From contig JAQWPL010000012.1 in the NCBI GenBank assembly GCA_029245395.1, forward strand, positions 79,132 to 143,131: a stretch of DNA of 64,000 nt, given 5' to 3'. Shown here piece after piece: positions 18,141-26,674 of this stretch. This DNA comes from Gammaproteobacteria bacterium (GTDB taxonomy: Bacteria > Pseudomonadota > Gammaproteobacteria > Pseudomonadales > Pseudohongiellaceae). The notes under the pieces are model-generated. The model saw only the letters and a list, made by a program, of their open reading frames with translations. It ran no database searches and was not told where the DNA came from. Numbering within the stretch: position 1 is the stretch's first letter; every line of letters begins with the position of its first letter. A program made the position numbers and the translations under genes.

Positions 18141-19472
18141 GTGAACGTAACAGGGAATCTGGTAGTAGTAGTCATTTTATTAATTGCCAATGGCTTTTTC
18201 GTGGCGGCGGAGTTCGCCCTCGTAAAAGCCAGGGGTTTTCGTATCGAAACTCTGGCCAATAGCGGCAGTGCTGCTGCAAAACTGACTATGGGTATTCAAG
18301 CCAATCTTGAATCTTATCTTGCGGCATGCCAACTTGGCATCACTATGGCATCCTTGGGTCTCGGTTGGGTAGGTGAGCCTGCAGTTGCTGCTTTGCTGGA
18401 GCCTCTTTTTCACTGGGCTGGTGTGCCGGATGCGTTTTTGCATACTACTGCATTTATTGTTGGCTTCTTGATTTTCTCCTCGCTGCATATCGTCGTAGGT
18501 GAACAAGTGCCGAAAACTTTTGCCATTCGCAAGGCAGAAATGGTGTCAATCTGGATTGCCTATCCCCTGCATCTGACCTACCTGATGGTGTACCCCCTCA
18601 ACTGGGTACTGAACTGGGCATCCGGTTCTTTGCTATCGCTTTTTGGTGTGGAAGAGGCAACCCACGCAGAAGTTTACAGTAACGAGGAATTCAAGGGCAT
18701 GGTGGCGACATCCAAGGAACATGGCACGCTGGAACACGATAAGGCCACGATGCTGAAAAATCTGTTTGATTTTGACCAACGCCATATCGGTCGAGTAATG
18801 CTACCCCATAATTCTGTGGATGTACTGGATATCAGTGACGATCCAGCCGAGAATCTCAGGAAAATCAGGGAAACTGGTCATTCCCGTTTCCCGGTTCTTG
18901 ATAGTTCCACTGATGACATTATTGGACTGCTACTGACCAAAGATCTCTATGTGGCACTGCTGGATGGAGAGCAGGAGCCCTGGAAAGAGATTCGTCGGTT
19001 TTGCCGGCCACCTCTGGTTGTACCGGAATCACAAAGAGTGTCTACCTTGTTTGAGCAAATGCGAGACATGCGTGCCCACATGTCATTTGTGGTTGATGAA
19101 TACGGAAAATTTGTAGGTATCATTACTCTTGAAGACCTGTTGGAAGAAATAGTCGGCGAAATAGAAGATGAAACTGATAGCTCTGAATCCATGGTTCCCA
19201 TCATCAAACTCGAAGAAAGGAAATGGGAAGCTGACGGCCTGGCCTCCCTGAGCGATATCGAGCGTTTTATTGGTATCGATATTTCAGATGAAATTGAAGC
19301 AAACAGCCTGTCTGGCCTGATAATGAATCAGTTGGAACGCATGCCGGAAGCCGGCGATTTTATTGAAATTGACAATTTCAGGTTGACCGTTATCGAAATC
19401 GAAGACCTGCGCGTGGGTCAGGTCGATATTAAAAAACTAGCGGAAGACGAAGAAGAGCAGACTGATTCGTAG
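18141..19472 (+). CDS. CNNM/CorC (HlyC) family transporter with CBS pair
   Basis: The 443-aa product has an N-terminal DUF21 (CNNM) membrane domain with FFVAAEFALVKAR and SYLAACQLGITMASLGLGWVGEP. Two CBS domains follow (RVMLPHNSVDVLDISDD to SRFPVLDSSTDDIIGLLLTKDL, and HMSFVVDEYGKFVGIITLEDLLEEIVGEI). A CorC_HlyC transporter-associated domain lies at about residues 355-430. Relatives are linked to magnesium or other divalent cation efflux. The start is a GTG at 18141; an ATG at 18118 is out of frame and soon stopped. The gene is divergent from the HAD/GT9 operon. Confidence 0.9.
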   Translation: MNVTGNLVVVVILLIANGFFVAAEFALVKARGFRIETLANSGSAAAKLTMGIQANLESYLAACQLGITMASLGLGWVGEPAVAALLEPLFHWAGVPDAFLHTTAFIVGFLIFSSLHIVVGEQVPKTFAIRKAEMVSIWIAYPLHLTYLMVYPLNWVLNWASGSLLSLFGVEEATHAEVYSNEEFKGMVATSKEHGTLEHDKATMLKNLFDFDQRHIGRVMLPHNSVDVLDISDDPAENLRKIRETGHSRFPVLDSSTDDIIGLLLTKDLYVALLDGEQEPWKEIRRFCRPPLVVPESQRVSTLFEQMRDMRAHMSFVVDEYGKFVGIITLEDLLEEIVGEIEDETDSSESMVPIIKLEERKWEADGLASLSDIERFIGIDISDEIEANSLSGLIMNQLERMPEAGDFIEIDNFRLTVIEIEDLRVGQVDIKKLAEDEEEQTDS

Positions 19473-19535
19473 ACAAATAATTGCTTGAATCAATTATTAT
19501 TCCTTTTCTACTTTGCGCCTTTTTATCAATAGTAA

Positions 19536-19982
19536 TTACTGTGGAACGGCAGAATTATGAAACTGGATAATTACCCATTCCCCGTTACGAAGAGCGACAG
19601 CCATGCTTACTCGCAGCGGTGTGCCGCTGTCCTGGCCTTGTTGTACTACTTCCCACATACCTGAAATCAACACCAGTTCATCAGAAATGACTTTCGCGGA
19701 ATAATCTCTTGCCCGAGCGATAGTCTGCCCAGGTTCATTAAGGCCAACAGGTTCAAAATACTGACGTACTCCTGCGGGTACAGTCACCAGTGATGATGAA
19801 CCGGTTCCCCAGAACAGGGCGTCTTCAGAAAACAGGCTGAGTACGGTTTCTATATCAGTATTGGTCATCGCAACCAGAAATTGTTCGAAGACAGCCGAGG
19901 CGCCCGCTTCGGTATCCGATTGTGCGGACAGAGGGTTGGAAATAATCAGCATGAGAGCTAATACATAGAGTGACCTTTTCAT
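19536..19982 (-). CDS. Secreted NTF2/SnoaL-like protein
   Basis: The 148-aa product has a signal peptide (MKRSLYVLALMLIISNPLSAQS). Its domain has the NTF2-like pattern: FEQFLVAMTNTDIETVLSLFSEDALFWGTG, then VRQYFEP and VSMAVALRNGEWVIIQFHNS. Such domains appear in many unrelated enzymes and binding proteins, so no specific role can be given. It lies downstream of the carboxyltransferase gene in the same direction with a 75-base gap, and could be the last gene of that operon or separate. Confidence 0.75.
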   Translation of the reverse strand: MKRSLYVLALMLIISNPLSAQSDTEAGASAVFEQFLVAMTNTDIETVLSLFSEDALFWGTGSSSLVTVPAGVRQYFEPVGLNEPGQTIARARDYSAKVISDELVLISGMWEVVQQGQDSGTPLRVSMAVALRNGEWVIIQFHNSAVPQ

Positions 19983-20057
19983 GGGAATGTTTCCTTGATG
20001 TTATGCGGGCTATGGTATCACTGAAAATTTTTATCTTTTATGTTCTAGTTTTCCGGA

Positions 20058-21527
20058 TCAGGAAGATTTTCTCTTTAGTTCGAGCTTGAAATTTGGTTGT
20101 GTTACTGAAAAGTGAGAAGGCGAGCCTTTTTCTTTCAATCCCTTTAACAGTTTCTTGATAGTTTCAACTTCCGGGTTGTAATACAACTGATGAGGCGCTC
20201 GGTTCTTCATGCTGTCGATCAGATCGTGTGGCATCACAGCGCGCAGTAAAAACTCCTCATCGGACATATTTTTCGGAAAGCTTGCGCGTCTTTCTTTCAA
20301 TGTCATTTTGGCCGGTTCCTGTTCGATTTCCTTTGTTCGTGGCAGTGCCATTATTTTATCCAGCACATTTTGGTCTACTGGCGCGGTCGGTCGTCCGAAG
20401 CGTCCAAGCACATAGCGAATGGCCTGGTCAGGAATCTGTTCATAACGCTCATTGCCCATAACATTGAACATGGCCTGAGTGGTGACAATCTGGGGGAAGG
20501 GCGTGACCATGATGGGTGAGCCAAGATCGGCGCGCACCTGTTCAACTTCGGCCATAACTTCATCAAACCGGTGTTCCAGTTTCAACTCTGCCAGCTGCCT
20601 GCGCGTGGTGGTGAGTACGCCGCCGGCTATCTGATGCTTGAGATAAGAGGCGTCATAGGCCTGTGGCTGGCCCACCGATAGTCCTTCAGCTTTCGCCAAG
20701 GCAAAGTAATAATTTTCCAGTTGTTTGACCGCCTTCTCATCTGCATCCACTTCGTAGCCGTGGGTTTTAAGGTTGGCAATGGTCTGTGATGCGCAGGGTA
20801 GTGAAGAGCCATGGGCCAATGGGCCAATGGCCACATGCAAGGCATCGATACCCAGTTCTGCACCGACAATATAGTTAAATTGAGACAGACCAATGGTGCA
20901 ATGGGAATGCAATTCCAGAGGCAGGTTACCGATTTCCTTTTTAACTGCCGGAATCAGTGTGCGGGCACGCTCCGGTGTGAGCAGACCTGAAGGATCTTTA
21001 ATATACAACAGATCGAAATCGCCAGAAGCGGCAATTTGTCGTGCACAGTTTGCATAAAAAGTATCATCGTGAACGTCACTGAGGGTGTAGGTTAGTGCGC
21101 CCATGTTTTCAGCGTCACCTTCCTCTTTGACGATGCGTGCCACTTGCATGAGTGCGTCCATGTCATGCATGGGGTCGAGCAGGACGAAACGGCCGATACC
21201 GTTTTTCATTAGTGTGCGATAAGCCAGACGCATAAAGTCGTGGTCTGCGGTTTCCCAGGAAATAAACCGGAAGCCAGTAGAAATGAATTGCAGCGGTATG
21301 TTTGGCAATGCACGTTTCATTAAACGGATGCGTTCCCAGGGATCATCCTGGTGGGAACGAATGGCCATGGACATGTGAGTGCTTGAGGTGAAATCAATTG
21401 CTCGGAAACCCACCCGTTCCATAAGGGGAGCCGCCTGCATGATCTGGTTGGTTCCCAGGCCTGTCATGCTCCACAGACTCTGGTTGCCGTCACGAATGCT
21501 GACATCTACCAGCTTTAGTTCAGCCAT
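20058..21527 (-). CDS. Biotin-dependent carboxyltransferase subunit, divergent OadA/PycB-like
   Basis: The 489-aa product is a DRE-TIM/HMGL-like carboxyltransferase barrel without a biotin domain. The start IRDGNQSLW gives Arg12, Asp13 and Gln16. LLYIKDPSGLL carries the Lys (K176) that is carbamylated in pyruvate carboxylase, and LELHSHCTIG carries the metal His pair (H206, H208). The substrate-site motifs differ from pyruvate enzymes: the usual HTHDTSG is HSHCTIG, the GTSQP segment is GSSLP, and the RGxNxxGY loop is replaced by STGFRFISW. I use the ATG at 21527, which overlaps the biotin carboxylase stop by 8 bases; a start 60 bases upstream (21587) would run deeper into that gene. The substrate is unknown and probably not pyruvate. 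Confidence 0.82.
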   Translation of the reverse strand: MAELKLVDVSIRDGNQSLWSMTGLGTNQIMQAAPLMERVGFRAIDFTSSTHMSMAIRSHQDDPWERIRLMKRALPNIPLQFISTGFRFISWETADHDFMRLAYRTLMKNGIGRFVLLDPMHDMDALMQVARIVKEEGDAENMGALTYTLSDVHDDTFYANCARQIAASGDFDLLYIKDPSGLLTPERARTLIPAVKKEIGNLPLELHSHCTIGLSQFNYIVGAELGIDALHVAIGPLAHGSSLPCASQTIANLKTHGYEVDADEKAVKQLENYYFALAKAEGLSVGQPQAYDASYLKHQIAGGVLTTTRRQLAELKLEHRFDEVMAEVEQVRADLGSPIMVTPFPQIVTTQAMFNVMGNERYEQIPDQAIRYVLGRFGRPTAPVDQNVLDKIMALPRTKEIEQEPAKMTLKERRASFPKNMSDEEFLLRAVMPHDLIDSMKNRAPHQLYYNPEVETIKKLLKGLKEKGSPSHFSVTQPNFKLELKRKSS

Positions 21528-22890
21528 TTTTAGCCTCCAGCTTCCAGTCTCCAGCTGCCAGATGCGAAGGCAGAAATCCCGTATCAACTCCGCCTTTTAC
21601 AAAAGCGGGTTCGTTCAGAATGGCGCGGTGTAGCATAACGTTACTGGCAACACCTTCGATCTGGCAACGGGCAAGGGTTGACTGCAACTGCTTTACGGCT
21701 TCCTGTCTATCTTCTCCCCAGACGATTAATTTACCCAATAAGGAATCATAATAAGGCGGCACAATACTGCCACTTTCTATGTGAGTGTCGATCCGAATTC
21801 CCGGGCCGGCAGGGAAAATAGCCTGCGTTATTGTGCCAGGACATGGCAGGAAATCATTACTGCAATCCTCGGCATTGAGTCGGCATTCAATGGCGTGGCC
21901 ATGAAATGTGACATCCTCTTGATTGATTCCAAGCGGCCTGCCTTCGGCAATGCGAATCTGCTGGGCTACAAGGTCGAGACCGGTAATAGCTTCTGTCACC
22001 GGATGCTCCACCTGGATGCGGGCATTCATTTCCAGAAAATAAAATGTTTCTTTGTTGGTATCCACCAGAAATTCCACGGTGCCAGCGCCGCGATAGGCCA
22101 GGTGCTTACCAAAATCTACCGCAGCAGTTTCCATCGCGTCTCGCAGTGCCGTTGATAATTCCGGTGCCGGTGCTTCTTCCACAAGCTTCTGGTAACGACG
22201 CTGGATGGAACAGTCCCGGGTGCCCAAGTGAATGACAGTGTTGCCATCACCCAAAATCTGGACTTCCACATGCCGGCCACTGGTGACATAGGTTTCAAGA
22301 TACAGACGTTTGTCGTTGAAGGCATTTTCCGCTTCGGCTTGCGCAAGGGATAACGTCGATGCCAGTGATGTTGCATCATGGACAATCTGCATGCCGCGAC
22401 CGCCACCGCCGCCGACCGCTTTGACCAGCACTGGAAAACCGATGTCGCTTGCCAATGTTTCTGCGCTGTTTGTATCGCTGACCGGCCCACCCGGCACAAT
22501 GGGCAGGCAGGCTGCCACGGCATTGTCGCGGGCTTTGAGTTTGTCGCCGATGGCATTAAGTTGATTAATGGTGGGCCCGATAAAAAGTATGCCGGCTTTT
22601 TCGCAGGCGCTGGCCAGTCCGGCATTTTCAGACAAAAAGCCATAGCCTGGATGGATGGCATCGGCCGAACACTGAACGGCGGCCTGCACGACTTTGTCGA
22701 TATTCAGATAACTTTGCAGAGAAGATGGAGGGCCAATATTCACCACTTGATTTGCCAATTGTGCGGGGACTGAAACCATGTCTGCGTCAGACGCGGCAAG
22801 CACGGTCTTGATACCCATTTTTTGGCAGGTGCGGATAATGCGCAGGGCGATCTCTCCCCGGTTGGCAATAAGCAGACGGTGTATGGTCAT
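21520..22890 (-). CDS. Biotin carboxylase subunit
   Basis: This 456-aa product carboxylates biotin on its carrier using ATP and bicarbonate. It has the N-terminal LLIANRGEIALRIIRTCQKMG and the ATP-grasp glycine loop KAVGGGGGRGMQIV. It also has LGTRDCSIQRRYQKLVEEAPAP and the catalytic-site segment FLEMNARIQVEHPVTEAITGLDLV. The last dozen residues (AAGDWKLEAKNG) are encoded by a run of four 7-base repeats (CTGGMRR) at 21534-21561, a tail without family similarity. It lies between the carrier-protein and carboxyltransferase genes, with 10 bases to the former and overlapping the latter. Confidence 0.93.
   Translation of the reverse strand: MTIHRLLIANRGEIALRIIRTCQKMGIKTVLAASDADMVSVPAQLANQVVNIGPPSSLQSYLNIDKVVQAAVQCSADAIHPGYGFLSENAGLASACEKAGILFIGPTINQLNAIGDKLKARDNAVAACLPIVPGGPVSDTNSAETLASDIGFPVLVKAVGGGGGRGMQIVHDATSLASTLSLAQAEAENAFNDKRLYLETYVTSGRHVEVQILGDGNTVIHLGTRDCSIQRRYQKLVEEAPAPELSTALRDAMETAAVDFGKHLAYRGAGTVEFLVDTNKETFYFLEMNARIQVEHPVTEAITGLDLVAQQIRIAEGRPLGINQEDVTFHGHAIECRLNAEDCSNDFLPCPGTITQAIFPAGPGIRIDTHIESGSIVPPYYDSLLGKLIVWGEDRQEAVKQLQSTLARCQIEGVASNVMLHRAILNEPAFVKGGVDTGFLPSHLAAGDWKLEAKNG
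21534..21561. repeat. Four 7-bp tandem repeats at the biotin carboxylase/carboxyltransferase junction
   Basis: The plus strand reads CCTCCAG, CTTCCAG, TCTCCAG, CTGCCAG in direct succession; on the coding strand these are CTGGCAG, CTGGAGA, CTGGAAG, CTGGAGG. They lie inside the last codons of the biotin carboxylase gene and just upstream of the carboxyltransferase ATG. A copy-number change would shift the reading frame of the tail. Confidence 0.75.
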
Positions 22891-22900
22891 GGTTATCCGC

Positions 22901-23386
22901 TCAGCCTGCCGGTTTCACACGCATGAGCAACTGACTCTTTTCAACAAACTGTGCATCCTGTGCATGGAGTTCAGTGATTACCCCCTGCTGACCGGCGGGG
23001 ACGGAGTTCATCAGCTTCATCACTTCGATGATGGCAATGACGGTATCAGGTTTAACCTTGCTGCCTTTTTCCACAAAAGGGTCTGCGCCTGGGTTAGGGG
23101 AGCGATAGAATGTGCCCACCATGGGTGCCCGAATATCAATTAATCCTGCTTCTGAGGCTTCTGGCTCTTTTTCTTTTTCATTCTCAATGGATATTCCTGT
23201 TCTAACTCTCGCCGTTAGCTCCTTCTTGATCCTGGGAGCTGTCTTGGTTTCTTGCGTCCAATTTTTTCCGTCGTCTGTACGCTGTAACGTCAAGGTGAAA
23301 TTCTCTGTCTCGAGTGTCATGTCGGTGTAGCCGTTGTCATCCAGCAGGCGCAGAATTTCCTGAACATCTTCATGGGAAAGGCTCAT
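22901..23386 (-). CDS. Biotin carboxyl carrier protein (AccB-like)
   Basis: The 161-aa product has a short helical N-terminus, a charged linker rich in Glu and Lys (residues 45-80) and a biotinyl domain. The biotinylation site is EVMKLMNS with Lys124, in place of the common AMKM. The segment GTFYRSPNPGADPFVEKGSKV (about 91-111) matches the AccB-type thumb. It lies between the ATP-binding kinase subunit, which it overlaps by one base, and biotin carboxylase, so the carrier belongs to this carboxylase. Confidence 0.92.
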   Translation of the reverse strand: MSLSHEDVQEILRLLDDNGYTDMTLETENFTLTLQRTDDGKNWTQETKTAPRIKKELTARVRTGISIENEKEKEPEASEAGLIDIRAPMVGTFYRSPNPGADPFVEKGSKVKPDTVIAIIEVMKLMNSVPAGQQGVITELHAQDAQFVEKSQLLMRVKPAG

Positions 23387-24429
23387 TATTTTTTCTGGCC
23401 TCCCAAAACATTAAAAATATGATCAAATGGTCTTGCTGCGGGTTTGGCGACCGGTTCTTTGTCCTTGGTTGCCCACACAGTCTCAGGTCGGCTTTGCAGA
23501 AGCAATAAATTGCCTTCCTGATCAATGGCCCATTCGATGTCCTGGGGAATCCCGTAATGTTTTTCAACGCGCCTTGCCACCGAGGTGAGCTCGCTTAGCT
23601 CCTCTTCGCTGATACTGGTAATTTTTCTGCGTTCTTCAGTGACAGGCATTTCGGAAATGCCGCCACTTGCTTCCGGAAGATGCTCTATATGTTTTTCAGC
23701 AATATTCCTGGATGTGGTTTCACCGGTGATTTTATTGATAACGAATTTGTCCGGGGTCACTTCGCCACTGACAATACTTGAGCCCAGCCCCCAACTGCTT
23801 TCAATAGTAATTACAGACTTGTCACCAGTCGTGGGGCTGCGTGTGAACATGACACCGGAGCAGCGGGAGTTGACCATCGTTTGCACCACCACAGCCATGG
23901 CCAGTTGGTCTTCCGGCAGGCCAAGTTTGAGGCGGTAGGCAACTGATTCGGGGTTGTACATGCTGGCCCAGCATTTGCGCACAGAATCCATTAGCTGATC
24001 ATGGCCTATCTGCCACAGGTAAGTATCCTGTAAACCGGCAAAACTGGCCTCTTCACTGTCTTCACTGGTGGCGCTGGATCGCACGGCCACGGGAATGTTG
24101 TCACCTAGCGTGTTGTAAGCATCACAGATGGTTTGTTGTAGTTCAGGCAATAGTGGGGATTGTTCTAACAGTGTCCGCATTTCACTGCATACATAATTAA
24201 AGGTCTTGTGATTATTCGGGTCAAGAGCCGCTATTTTTTTACGAATACCATGCTCGGCATCCAGTATGTCCAGAAAGGCAGAAAAGGCATCAGTGGTAAC
24301 AACATAACCATCGGGAACTTGAATCTGTGCATTACACAATTCACCCAGGCTGCCGCCTTTACCACCAACGCGAGGACGATCGTTGAGCGAGATGTCTTTG
24401 AACCATAAAATTGTGTTGCCTGAAGTCAT
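23386..24429 (-). CDS. PEP/pyruvate-binding ATP-grasp subunit of a split PEP-synthase-like kinase
   Basis: The 347-aa product corresponds to only the N-terminal, ATP-grasp part of PEP synthase. It has LNDRPRVGGKGGSLGEL, VPDGYVVTTDAFSAFL, AVRSSATSEDSEEASFAGLQDTYL, CWASMYNPESVAYR, VQTMVNSRCSGVMFT and QDIEWAIDQEGNLLLLQSRP. The mobile phosphohistidine domain is on the neighbouring 604-aa protein. This two-protein arrangement and these sizes resemble phenylphosphate synthase, where the ~40 kDa ATP-binding subunit charges a His on the ~70 kDa subunit. It is followed with one-base overlap by the biotin carrier gene. Confidence 0.85.
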   Translation of the reverse strand: MTSGNTILWFKDISLNDRPRVGGKGGSLGELCNAQIQVPDGYVVTTDAFSAFLDILDAEHGIRKKIAALDPNNHKTFNYVCSEMRTLLEQSPLLPELQQTICDAYNTLGDNIPVAVRSSATSEDSEEASFAGLQDTYLWQIGHDQLMDSVRKCWASMYNPESVAYRLKLGLPEDQLAMAVVVQTMVNSRCSGVMFTRSPTTGDKSVITIESSWGLGSSIVSGEVTPDKFVINKITGETTSRNIAEKHIEHLPEASGGISEMPVTEERRKITSISEEELSELTSVARRVEKHYGIPQDIEWAIDQEGNLLLLQSRPETVWATKDKEPVAKPAARPFDHIFNVLGGQKK

Positions 24430-24480
24430 TAATATTTTGTGTTTCAGTTGTTCTTGCTGGTAAGGGAAGTGGGGAAATAA

Positions 24481-24615
24481 AGATAAAGGATAAAAGATAA
24501 AGGTCAGTATTTAGTAGTTAGCCGACATCATTTTTTTCTTATATTTTGAGGCAGAAAAGAAAAACCAAACAAGTAGTAGGCTCAGATTCTCACCTTTATC
24601 CTTTATCCTTTATCC
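24481..24615. repeat. Inverted repeat of 7-bp units between the two kinase-subunit genes
   Basis: The left arm 24481-24504 is built of AGATAAA, GGATAAA, AGATAAA, GGT. The right arm 24592-24615 is the complement, ACC followed by three TTTATCC units. The arms match in 22 of 24 positions around an 87-base loop, so the intercistronic RNA between the two kinase-subunit genes could form a long stem. The 234-base gap holds no gene. Confidence 0.75.
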
Positions 24616-24663
24616 AATTAAAAAATACATAAGTCGGCATAGCATAGCGATTGCTGATCCTGG

Positions 24664-26478
24664 TTACTCAAGTATCGTAACAACTCCACTGTCCCCGTCC
24701 ACTCTAATTCTTTGTCCGGTTTTGATACGTTTAGTGGCTTCTCCAGTTCCGACGACTGCTGGCATACCGTATTCCCTGGCTACGATGGCCATATGAGACA
24801 TAGTGCCGCCGATGTCGGAAACCGCTGCTTTGATCTTGCTGAATAGCGGGCTCCAGCTGGGATGCGTTATCGGGCAAACGAGAATATCGCCTTCATTGAT
24901 TTCACCGAAATCGCTGATGCCACGCAGTACCTTGGCCACGCCTTCGACTACACCTGAGGAAGCAGCATAACCTAACAATTCGTTTTCATTTTCCACGGAG
25001 GGTGCTGCCCATGTGTGTAGGGTTTCAGTAGTGATACCCCAGAGCATCTGTAGGGCAGGGTCTTCTATATTGTCCGGCATTGGGCCAATTGCTGGCGGTG
25101 CCTCCCATTCCTTTAATACTTCCAGCATACGTTTGCGTTCAGCAATGATAGGTGGCCAGTAACCCTGGTTCACCGGCCTGGAGCCTGCAGCCCAGCTGTT
25201 CATCAGATTGCCCAGGGTGAGATTTACTTCGGTGTGGTGCATATGGAAGATATCTTCGCTTGCTTCAACGATGCCATGCATCTCCAGAAGGTCGCCGAAT
25301 TCCCTTATCTTGTTGAAGAAGCTGGTAGTGAGCCAGTGCTCGCAATAAAACTTGTGATCTTCCACATAAGGAAAGACCAGATGACTTACTGCCAGCATCT
25401 GATCAAAGGCAGCTCTATCCTCATCCGTATTCAGCAGCTCGCGGTATTCATGGATGATACGCCTTCGTTCTTCTTTCAGCTGTGCGGTCGGTCGGTCCAG
25501 ACTTGTACCCTTCTTGATGAGTTCAATATAGTGAGGCAGCGCGGAGAGTGGGACGGACAAATCATCATTCCAGCTGCGTTCATAATGGTAGAAACCATCA
25601 CCAGTGGAAATGTTGAACCAGGGGTCTCTGGATTCGGCGAGAGCATCCAGCCATTGTTTGCCGGCATCGCCTTTGGCTTCAACAGCGGGCAAGATTACAT
25701 CTGGATTACCGTCGGTCCTGAAAACATCTTCTATCCCCAGTTCAACAGCCAGTTTAGCCAGTTTTTTTAATTCATCATCAGGCCGAAACATGAGCACATC
25801 AATTCCCGCCACCATGCGTGCGACAGTCTGGTCGGCGATTTCAGGGAATGCCTGTTTGCAGAACTGGAAGAAGACTACATAGGCACCGTAGCCAAGCATG
25901 AGCATTTCAAAATGGTGCTGCCACATGATGGAATATTTTTCGAGGACTTCATTAAAGGTCTCACGCACGTAATGGTTCTGGGCGATCCCTTTTGCCTCTT
26001 TCACTACGGCTTCATCTTCGAATTCCGGTAGTTCGGGAATCTGTATGTCGTTCATCTCTTTGATGAGCTGGCCCATACGTTTTTCCCACTGAACGAATAT
26101 GTCATCCCAGTTTTCGTAATAGTGTCCGGCTCGCTCCTGGAACATGGCGAGGCGCTTGCCGATTTCATCAGGATCATCCACCGTGTTGGCGGTGATATAA
26201 ATGCGTCCGTTTATGCAGCGGTAATCGATACCCATCGCTGTAGGAAAGGTAAAGACGCGAGTGACATAAGCCCCCATGGCGTGATACGCCGATTCAGCTG
26301 TGATCATGTCAAAAGCTGACATGGGTTCAGAAAAATGCATTGAGTTGTAAAACCAGAAGCGCTCGTCGTCTTCAGGTTGTACTTTGGTGAAATAGGGGTA
26401 CATCTCTCCCCAGTTTTCGGCACCAGGGGCGTCTTCAATTTCGCTTGGCAAGGGAAATGGGTTCTTACTGTCACTCAT
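24664..26478 (-). CDS. PEP-utilizing enzyme with phosphohistidine mobile domain (phenylphosphate-synthase-like large subunit)
   Basis: The 604-aa product ends with the PEP-utilizer mobile domain IGGTMSHMAIVAREYGMPAVVGTG. His562 is the expected phosphoryl carrier, and DGDSGVVTILE follows. Residues 1-470 form a long helical domain with several HH/DD and Trp-rich stretches (FWFYNSMHFSEPMSAFD, FYCEHWLTTSFF), as in the large subunit of phenylphosphate synthase and not in classical PEP synthase. No PEP/pyruvate C-terminal TIM barrel is present. It is the first gene of the minus-strand cluster, 235 bases ahead of the ATP-binding subunit. The phosphate acceptor is unknown; phenolic, ketone/enol or pyruvate-like substrates are possible. 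Confidence 0.82.
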   Translation of the reverse strand: MSDSKNPFPLPSEIEDAPGAENWGEMYPYFTKVQPEDDERFWFYNSMHFSEPMSAFDMITAESAYHAMGAYVTRVFTFPTAMGIDYRCINGRIYITANTVDDPDEIGKRLAMFQERAGHYYENWDDIFVQWEKRMGQLIKEMNDIQIPELPEFEDEAVVKEAKGIAQNHYVRETFNEVLEKYSIMWQHHFEMLMLGYGAYVVFFQFCKQAFPEIADQTVARMVAGIDVLMFRPDDELKKLAKLAVELGIEDVFRTDGNPDVILPAVEAKGDAGKQWLDALAESRDPWFNISTGDGFYHYERSWNDDLSVPLSALPHYIELIKKGTSLDRPTAQLKEERRRIIHEYRELLNTDEDRAAFDQMLAVSHLVFPYVEDHKFYCEHWLTTSFFNKIREFGDLLEMHGIVEASEDIFHMHHTEVNLTLGNLMNSWAAGSRPVNQGYWPPIIAERKRMLEVLKEWEAPPAIGPMPDNIEDPALQMLWGITTETLHTWAAPSVENENELLGYAASSGVVEGVAKVLRGISDFGEINEGDILVCPITHPSWSPLFSKIKAAVSDIGGTMSHMAIVAREYGMPAVVGTGEATKRIKTGQRIRVDGDSGVVTILE

Positions 26479-26674
26479 TGGCCATTCTCCGGACTTATCA
26501 GTCCATGAATATATTATTTAACACATTGATTTTATGATCTATTTTACCCTGCCGCTGTGCAAGGCCGGATAGACAATAATCTCCTGTCTGGGAAAAAAAG
26601 GGAAGAGTTAGTCAAATTATTTACACGAGAAATCTGAATCGTATGAAATGATGGATCGTTGATATCACAAACAA

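Noticed and set aside
21528..21587. Start of the carboxyltransferase at 21587
   Set aside because: The 20 extra residues are encoded by the heptamer repeat and the end of biotin carboxylase. The ATG at 21527 matches the family start.
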